A stretch of DNA of 64,000 nucleotides from Punica granatum (taxonomy: Eukaryota; Streptophyta; Magnoliopsida; Myrtales; Lythraceae): contig NC_045133.1 of assembly GCF_007655135.1 (NCBI RefSeq), forward strand, positions 27,253,845 through 27,317,844, written 5' to 3'. This document shows positions 56,831-64,000 of this stretch, piece by piece; within the stretch, counting starts at the first letter, position 1; every line of letters starts with the position of its first letter. Position numbers and translations under genes: made by a program. The notes below the pieces were generated by a model. That model ran no database searches and was not told the DNA's origin. It saw nothing but the letters and a program-made list of their open reading frames with translations.

Positions 56831-57929
56831 AGGAAAAGAATGAAGAAGTTCAGTTCGAGATGAACTGAGGGGCAGCAGATTCATCTTCAGCAGCTGCCCT
56901 GAGTGGTTCTTTGGTAGCCCAAGGGGATGACAATAGGGTGGGGGAAGATGACTGTGACAAATCCAAAGTTTCTGTTGAAACATCCGCAGGCAGGAAAAAT
57001 GCGATTAAATCTTCTGATTGATACTTTGAAGGGCCAAGATCCGGAATTGTAGGAATCACATTTGGCTTCCGTTGGAAAGGAACAAGCAACTGTTGTTATT
57101 ATAGTTGGTCCTTGGAAGCCAACGTGAATGTTTACTCTTCTTTTTTGTGATGAGGACTGATCACTTGATCGACTATATAACTACATCTTGAAAGCATGTT
57201 CCGGGAACCTTTTAGCTTTGGCGTAATGACCTTCCTGCAGAACTCATTTGCTCTGCAAATTTTTGGCAGATAACCTTATGGGGTATGGGAATTTGTTCCG
57301 CAGTGAAAGCAAGCTTCTTTCTGGATTATTTTCATAAATGAATGCGTATGTTTCGGTACTTTCCAATTGTTTCTTTGTATCTCGAGTATGCGTTCTTGAT
57401 TCAAGTGATCTTTGTCCTGCTCCATCTGAACTCGTTGCTCTTCCTTCAATGGTTTAGTTCTCCAGCTGTATAATGACTAATGTTTAGATAGATCGGACCT
57501 CGGACAAAATTGACTCCTTTCTTCTTGATTGAATTTTCAGTCTTCAGGGAAAGTTGGTGCTTTCATGTGCAGCGCAAGTTGGTCGATAAGAGACCACTAA
57601 GGAACTGATTTATCATCTAGTGGTTGTATTCTGCTAATTGCTATGTAAACTCTGCAAAATTGAATTCAAATTATCGATTTATCCACGATAAGATGTTCTA
57701 GTACGTCTGCGTTCAGTGGATAAAGAGGCAGAAACGAAAATAGAAAGTTCCTCATATCAGAATGTCTCAATACGATTAATATTTCTAAGAGAGACGCAGA
57801 GTATCCGACCGACACAACAAGGTCATCATCCCGTTAGTTACTTCTAACTGCCACTCTGAAAGCATCCGATTAAATCTCCCGCCCTCCCATCCCTCCTCTC
57901 CCTCTCCTACTCTATTTGCTCGTGATAGA
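56831..57929. other. Spacer; right part duplicates the region upstream of the small gene
   Basis: From about 57420 to 57929 the sequence aligns with 54080-54632, the upstream region of the unrecognised gene at 54633. Bases 56831-57420 have no recognised gene; minus-strand open frames near 56850-57089 have no known family. Confidence 0.6.
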
Positions 57930-57932
57930 AGA

Positions 57933-58130
57933 ATGGAGGGTTCGTCTTCGGCAGCAACCTCTTCTTCAAGAGACCGCGTTGCGCCCCCTCCAGTGCTCAG
58001 ATCAGTGAGATCGTCTACTGTCTTGCCGGCAAGCTATCCACATTCACAAGGACAAGAGAAGTGAGTTGTCGGGAATCTTGAATGCAGGTGAGAGTCCGGA
58101 GCAAGACCCTCCTTCGATTTTCTAGGTACC
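57933..58130 (+). pseudogene. Truncated copy of the small unrecognised gene
   Basis: It begins with a methionine matching that of the gene at 54633 (MEGSSSAATSSSRDR), has only one copy of the 34-residue repeat, then shows frame damage near 58020. It continues to a recognisable GESPEQDPP-like segment and ends near 58130 in sequence matching the region downstream of the intact gene. The central helical part is deleted. Confidence 0.75.
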
Positions 58131-58508
58131 ACTGATTTGGCTCTCAAACCAAATCCCCGGGAAAGAGTTTCCACTAAAAGCATTCGGCTGATTGATTCTT
58201 GAAACAGGCAAAGCAGACCATTAATCATATCATTCGGATCAAAACAAGAAGGAATGGGATGGAATCATTTGCAAAATCGCATTAGAATGAACAACTTCGT
58301 ATTAGGAAATTTGAAGATACCCGATATTCACATCAATCACTAACAGTGTCCAGTTCCCTAATTAAGCTATAAACCTCACACCATCCCAAAGTACAGACCA
58401 GAAGAACCACCAAACTACCATTCCATCCTCAACTCGAAAGCTAAACCCAGAAACCCGGGAAGTCATTCCGATTTCAATAAGATAACAATTAGGAACCCAA
58501 AATTCTAT

Positions 58509-59202
58509 TTAGTCTTCATCTCCAGCAGAGGACTTGGAGGGGCCAGTCTTCTTGGGCAAGAGGAGATTGTGGATGTTAGGCATCACCCCTCCATTCGCGA
58601 TCGTGACATCTCCAAGGAGCTTGCTTAGCTCCTCATCATTCCTCACTGCAAGCTGGATGTGGCGAGGCACGATCCTCGTCTTCTTGTTGTCTCTCGCTGC
58701 ATTCCCAGCCAATTCAAGCACCTGATAGCAGCAAAGACCAAACAACAATCCCATCAATAATTGCTCAAAAAAATCCCAATGCCCAGCTTATGGAAGAACT
58801 CGGGAATTGATTTATATGAGAATTACTTATCTATCTTTTTTTTTCATATAGTTCTTTTTCTTTTCTTTTGATAGTTTAATTCCTCATATATCGAGTTCAT
58901 TCGGGAAGCAACAACCGACCTAATCAGCTCGTAAGAAACCCTAATTTCACAGTAATCTGAAATGTCGATGAATTCGATAAATGCTGTCGGGACTGAAATT
59001 GAGAGAAACCCACCTCAGCAGCAAGGTACTCGAGGACGGCAGCGAGGTAGACAGGAGCTCCGGCGCCGACACGCTCGGCGTACTTGCCGGCCTTGAGGAA
59101 CCGAGCAATACGACCGACCGGGAACTGGAGGCCGGCCTTGCTGCTACGAGACGTCGCCTTCTTCGACGCACCGGAACCCAGGGTCTTTCCTCTACCGGCC
59201 AT
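58509..59202 (-). CDS. HTA1: Replication-type histone H2A (HTA1/RAT5-like)
   Basis: Two exons: 59202-59014 and 58721-58509, giving 133 residues, the normal size. The sequence begins [11 protein letters not shown] and contains the histone fold with [14 protein letters not shown], the docking region [19 protein letters not shown] and [10 protein letters not shown]. The tail ends KSSAGDED. It lacks the SQEF/Y phosphorylation motif of H2A.X, the SPKK motifs of plant H2A.W and the features of H2A.Z, so it is canonical H2A. The intron after AAE is shared with plant H2A genes. It packs nuclear DNA in the nucleosome. It is convergent with the formin gene. In Arabidopsis At5g54640 (RAT5) lies next to FH5. 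The sequence is intact. Confidence 0.95.
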
Positions 59203-59255
59203 TGATACCCGAAGCTCCGAGCTCGATTGAAGCTTTGCACGAGCAAAGGTTGAAT

Positions 59256-59386
59256 CTTTATAGAGCAGCGAACTTCACCAAGCAGTTAGCGGCAGAGAAT
59301 CGGGAGTAGACTTGATCTTCCTTCGGCAGCGGGTATATATAAAGTAGGTGGCGGGAACTAGCCAATCAGAGCGAAGCACACGGATC
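59256..59386 (-). promoter_or_regulatory. H2A promoter elements: TATA, E2F-like, CCAAT, histone-octamer-like
   Basis: On the minus strand upstream of the H2A start are a TATA-like CTATAAAG at 59256-59263 and a stronger TATATA at 59333-59342. Then come TTCCCGCC at 59350-59357 (E2F-like), a CCAAT box at 59362-59366 (plus-strand reading) and GATCCGTG at 59379-59386 (one base from the plant histone octamer GATCCGCG). The grouping fits S-phase control. Single motifs are short and each could be chance. Confidence 0.45.
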
Positions 59387-59961
59387 GTGAGACAGAACCG
59401 TTGGATCTTCTAAGATTAGGTACAGATGCATTTTGAGAGTCCGTGCTCCTCGGACGATTGTTCCCCCCAGTATCTTTCCACAGATGCTGACACGCTCCAG
59501 CGGAAATACTGTACACACCGGGCGCACAATAACCCAGTATGTAACCCTGATCCGGCTGAAGACGGTTCGGTCGGGTTGCAAGTGGACCGGGCTTAAGTAC
59601 GAATTCTGACTTGGGCCTTTTCTTTGCCTCCGGTTGATTAAATTTGAGTCTCTCGTATTAACAACACAAAAATAACATGCAAAGAATACTGTCACTGGGT
59701 AATATCAAATCAGAATGAATGTAAGTGGTAAAATTGTGCGTACAAGGGTCCGACAAATTCCTATTTATAAAGTGGACGTGTAAAACTCAACGAATATTTA
59801 AACCATATGTTATTAAATTGATGCTAGTCTGAATGTATGATTAATGGATATCTTATATTAGTAGAGTCAGATGGTAGATGATAACAACGTATCATAAATA
59901 CATAATATCTATGTGCCTAATCATACAGTCCCTACCGATCTAGGTGTTGGAAAGTGTGGAA
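59387..59961. other. Spacer between H2A and the DUF1218 gene
   Basis: No gene recognised; it holds the distal H2A promoter and the 3' flank of the DUF1218 gene. Confidence 0.5.
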
Positions 59962-60250
59962 TTATAGGTTGTCGTCGTGGGCATGATCGGTAGTTGTCAG
60001 CTTGTCTACGCTAATAATGGAGGAACAATAAAACGAGAGGGAGAGAAGTGCATGAACGAAGCATAGCACGCCACCGGTGGACAAGAAGTGCTGTTGGTGC
60101 GATGATATCCTACAGCATCCTCCTCCGCCATCTGATCTCGATCTCGAGTTCTCCAGCATGCCTGTGATCACCATTGGCAGCCCAATCGCAGCAATTATCC
60201 TGTATATATATATATAGTAAAAGGTTTATAGTGAAAACTTGATCCGGATG

Positions 60251-60293
<43 letters not shown>

Positions 60294-61206
60294 CCTACAT
60301 CACAGTCATAAGAGTTTATCAGTACAGCTCGAAAACCGGTCATTGACTAGCTTTGATCGACTCACCTGATTGTTCGCCCGGCTTTGCAAGCACATAGAAA
60401 ATTGATCTCATCCTGCTCGGTTAATTAGGCACGTATAGGTATGAAATAAGACAAAGTAGCGGGACAGAATTAAAGGCCGGACAGTCCAGTTTATGGCATG
60501 TTTTAGTACTTCGGTAAGGGATTTCCTCAGGCTTCCAGATTGGATTCTCCAATTCTGTCCTACCATAAATACGTTGGACCACAGATTCTTGCCACAGGAA
60601 GTTTCGGCACTAAACGCACCTTGATACAATATGTAGATTCATAGACGGGGTATCTGACCGATCTTCTATGAACGACAAGGGAAAAGAAGGCAGTTTGTTA
60701 TGAGGAATCACGACTTACCAGGAGGAGACGAGACAAGCGAACCAGAACTTTCTGTTGCTGGAGGATCTTTCGAGCTCTGCCATTGAGCTGCAGACGCATG
60801 TACACCCTCCTAGCAGGTTAGACGTGACATGGGCCAAAGCTAAGAGCACAGCTGCTGCTAATGCTAGCTTGAATGCACGACTGCTACAACTGCTGGGTAA
60901 CTCCTTGCAGCCCGAGCGACTTCCCCTCCCTTCAGCCTGCGCCTTGATTGCCTGCCATGTACAATTTTAGAACCGCCCGTGACATAAAGCACATGAATCT
61001 ATGCCATACATAATGAACTTTACCAGTAAACAAGTTTATGCACATCACGAGTTCATTTCTTTATTTCTCACTTTCTGCATTATATTGCAGCGTATACATG
61101 TTACCTTGGTTTGAGCAACTTGAGCTTCAATTGCGAGAATCCCAGCAGCAACATCCATGGCAACAATCAGAGCACACACAAGAACTCTAACTATTCTCAT
61201 CGCCAT
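59962..61206 (-). CDS. DUF1218 (DESIGUAL/VCC-type) four-span membrane protein
   Basis: Three exons: 61206-61105, 60951-60719 and 60199-59962, in phase, giving 190 residues. Exon 1 encodes a hydrophobic N-terminus ending MDVAAGILAIEAQVAQTK. Exon 2 has RAFKLALAAAVLLALAHVTSNLLGGCTCVCS, typical of the family and shown here only as its start and end: KLALAAAVLLALAH and GGCTCVC. Exon 3 has WIIAAIGLPMVITGML and FLSTGGVLCFVHALLSLSFY. The order of spans and the paired cysteines match plant DUF1218 proteins, some of which (DEAL/VCC, MWL) act in leaf symmetry, vein patterning or lignified walls. No gene symbol can be given. A TA run at 60252-60289 lies in the last intron. The 519 bp intron holds no gene. 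Confidence 0.85.
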
Positions 61207-62975
61207 TATTGTTCCCGGATCTCAAAATTATTCGAGCATGCATTCACCTCCGAACAACCTTTCTAATTCATTCTCTCATCAACAACAACAACGACGACGA
61301 CAACAACAAGAGGAGGAGATTAATAAACAGGAAGAAGAAAGGAAATTTTAAAGTTTACATACCAACCAGTCTCTCTGACATTGTGAATGGAAGCCACAAG
61401 AAGCTAGCAGAGAGCACTATATATTATTGTATACAGTAAAATTCAACAATCATAGATAATATTTTTTCTGCACTTTCAGAAAAAAACATATTTGGCTCCT
61501 CGTCGGTGAAACATTTACGATAACTAAAGCATGCGTTACAAAATAATCTCACGATGTATTATATACCTGGTGATATGTAGTTCATATGGTGCGGGTTGAA
61601 TGGAATGGATCAATCATATATATACAGTAAAATTTGGAATGTGTACGTCAGTCTGTAAGCTTATGTTCGAGTCATACTCATACAAACAAATGAATATATA
61701 TGTATACATATATACACATGTATGTTTAGATTCCTCATTCTCCGCTTTTGCGTGAGGCTCATGCACCTTTTACGAGTTCTCTTTTCCCTAAAAACGTTGC
61801 TTTAGTGAAAAAAGATTGTTAATGAGACAGACGTGACACATATGTCACATCTCCTTTATAATTTCGAAGACATTTTTTTTCCGTTAGAAAACATTGCTTT
61901 AGTTAATTTATAATTGGTCCCCTTCCTCGAGCAAAGACATTTTTGTTTGAAAATATTTTGTTTACAGCAGAAACGGTCTCTTCTTTCACCTTTTTTTTTT
62001 TACGGTCTCTAATCTAGAAAGTTGTAGGTTTTTTATTCATTCCATCTCGTCATCATATATCTTTATAAATACGTAAATATGTATACATTGGCTGGATTCT
62101 TCCAGGCTAATAGGTAGCTAGCTAGGAAAAATGAGTTCTTCAGAAACCTACGCGTGTCGGGTGAGAGAGAATCATCATCAACAACCCTATGAAATATAGG
62201 TAGACCTTCATCAATTTTTCGGGTTATGATGAGAGAAACTTTAAGATGCAATAATTTTCATGAACTGAAATTCACGAATAGCAGATTTGTACCCACTACC
62301 ACGGGCAAATGGTCGATCATGAAGATATATCATAAATTAATATGCCAAATATCACTCAAGAGATTGGAGCTTAATTTGTTTGCAAAAGAGAATGCATTGA
62401 TATGCATACCGTCCATGACCATGACCATATTCAGGCACGAATTTACTGCTGATGAGTCGTGTCTTGGAGATTAATCATGGAGAAATTCATCCCAAACACA
62501 TATCAAAGCCCAAACTTATAATTAGCAAGGAGGATGATAACATGTGCTCTTTTATCAAATTAAATAAATAAATCTCCACCCAGTAAATGAATAGATGCTA
62601 CTCATTCTGATGAGTGATTTTCTAAAGAAAAAAACAGTTGATGAGAGATATATGAAGAGACACATATATTCTAATGCTATACCCTAACTTATTACTTATG
62701 ACTTGTGAGCTAATGAGTCAATGTTTAAGTGGTCATGTGTTCATAGCTAGCTAGACAATATATAATTCCGGCCGCAGGATCGATCAAATAGGCTACTTCT
62801 GCTAATATTAATTATATCACAAGCTTTAACGTCAAACAATCATTAATATTCATTCTAAATTAGTTTTTACGTGTCCATAAAATTTCCCATCTCTATGGAT
62901 GGGATGATAGAACATCGGGATATAACAATTATTGGAAGGATGCATTAATGTCTATCATCGAGATAATTGATCTTG
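61207..62975. other. AT-rich DNA without a recognised gene
   Basis: The first few hundred bases are the likely promoter of the DUF1218 gene; a CAA/ACG-type trinucleotide-rich stretch at 61285-61315 lies there. Open frames at 61157-61351 and 62226-62474 have no known family. Confidence 0.5.
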
Positions 62976-63560
62976 AAGAAGATAATGCTGTGTCATCAAT
63001 GTTTCTCTCTTTCCATCTTTCTCTTGTTCTTCTTCTTTTTTTTTTTTGTGAGTTTCATTTTGGCATATTGTTTAGTCGTTATGGACAACATATTCTAATG
63101 TAACATATCGATGAATTGTCAAAAATGACGATGAATTTCACGATACTGAAAGCTCATGACTCCAGTAGAACTCCAATACATATTCCCTCTGCTTAATTAA
63201 ATTTTGTCTTCCCCAATAGTTCCAATATTGGAGACAATAGATTTGACATGACTAACAAATAGTGTAAATGCAGTTTTTTTTTTCGATTATAACGGAGACT
63301 CATGGATCTAGTACATTGAAACACAAATCCTAAATATTTTTAAGAATACAAATATTTCTATTAGGTATCAAACCTAAGACTTTTTGATCATCAAGAAAAA
63401 AATGTGTCACTGCGCTATGCACTCTCTTGATTATAAATGCAACATTTCACTGTCAAAGGATCTTAGTGGATCGATATACTATCTGGGTTCGATGATTTGT
63501 CTTTAGTCACTTTACCACATTTCTCCTTTTTTAGGAAGTTTCCTATATATTTTGTTTTTG
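62976..63560 (+). repeat. Dispersed noncoding repeat, plus-strand copy 2
   Basis: It aligns with 52780-53260, and in reverse with 19610-19905. Landmarks are TTTCATTTTGGCATA near 63053, TTTGACATGACTAA near 63242, AGTGTAAATGCA near 63262, CTTTAGTCACTTTACC near 63501 and CTCCTTTTTTAGGAAGTTTC near 63524. It is interrupted by about 170 bp at 63273-63440 that the other two copies lack. Confidence 0.75.
63273..63440. other. Short insertion within a dispersed repeat
   Basis: About 170 bp that split the repeat between AGTGTAAATGCA and ATGCAACATTTC. The string AAATGCA occurs at both sides, so it may be a target-site duplication. Content is AT-rich with GGTATCAAACC..AAGACTTTTTGATC in the middle. Class unknown. 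Confidence 0.5.
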
Positions 63561-64000
63561 GGTGAAAAAAGTTTTTTATATATAAGATCTACAAAATAAC
63601 TCATTAGATCAAATTTTTCCTTAATTTAGACTACTTTTGCATACGAGTAAGTTGGTCCAGTTGAAAAAAGAGAAAAAAAACAATTCCTAATAACAACTGT
63701 TCACCAAAAAAGGAAATTCCCAATAACAACTAGCAAGCCCATCAGCAAGTTCATATATACAGTGGCAGCCCAAGAAAATTGGTGGCATAAAGGAGAAATT
63801 TAATAAGAGACCTTTATTTATATTTAATAACATTAATTAAAAATTTTATTTTGAAACTTGTTCCTTCCAATTTGACATGCAAAAGTACAAGTTAAATTTT
63901 TTACAATAAATTTCTTCAAATAATTTTTTAGTACAATTTTTTAATTCAATCATTCTTAACAAAAATATAAAATTTTCTTGTTCTTTTTTTTTTCTACTGA
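63561..64000. other. AT-rich end of window
   Basis: Low-complexity AT-rich sequence with many homopolymer runs. Nothing else seen. Confidence 0.6.

Noticed and set aside
1..64000. CRISPR array, rRNA gene or organelle DNA insertion
   Set aside because: No regular spacer-repeat pattern, rRNA core motif or recognisable plastid or mitochondrial gene was seen. The tRNA-Ala gene has nuclear-type sequence.

Overview
The window is plant nuclear DNA, most likely from a eudicot. Genes have GT-AG introns, proteins end in plant-specific families (GAUT, type I formin, PsbQ-like lumenal subunit, DUF1218, PGG-type ankyrin proteins), spacers are AT-rich, and the mobile elements are plant LTR retrotransposons. 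I cannot name the species from sequence alone.

Left third (1-24.2 kb), accessory. A Tat/Ogre-lineage Ty3/gypsy element enters from the left edge. It has an intact gag-protease and polymerase reading frame, a likely spliced intron between them, a 3' region with an array of small hairpins, and a 1.4 kb minisatellite. It stops without a recognisable 3' LTR and abuts a 600 bp near-perfect copy of the 3' flank of an ankyrin/PGG gene. Next comes that family's cluster: copy A (13959-15953, intact; its upstream region is split by a 4172 bp solo LTR with a 5 bp target-site duplication) and copy B (21695-24136, pseudogene; one intron holds a 493 bp TRIM element). A broken BTB/KCTD-type gene lies between them.

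Middle and right (25.5-61.2 kb), genic. In order: GAUT12/IRX8 (+), a broken cysteinyl-tRNA synthetase (+), a DUF1995 gene (-), ILR3-type bHLH (-), PNSL3 (+), tRNA-Ala(AGC) (-), class VI small heat-shock protein HSP21.7 (-), FH5-type formin (+), a small unrecognised gene (+), histone H2A (-), and a DUF1218/DESIGUAL-type membrane protein (-). From memory, GAUT12-ILR3-HSP21.7-FH5-H2A matches Arabidopsis At5g54690-At5g54640, so this is a conserved microsyntenic block with extra genes inserted.

A recurring theme is duplication of the spacer between convergent genes. At GAUT12/DUF1995 and again at formin/H2A, a unit holding the 3' end of one gene, the spacer, and the 3' end of its neighbour is repeated in tandem. 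Both genes stay whole and truncated gene tails lie between them. The formin 3' side also carries a foldback-like array of direct and inverted repeats. The far right (61.2-64 kb) is AT-rich and holds one member of a dispersed noncoding repeat family with three copies in this window. I found no CRISPR array, rRNA gene, or clear new enzymatic system. The least explained signals are the hairpin array in the Tat element and the repeated tail-to-tail duplications.
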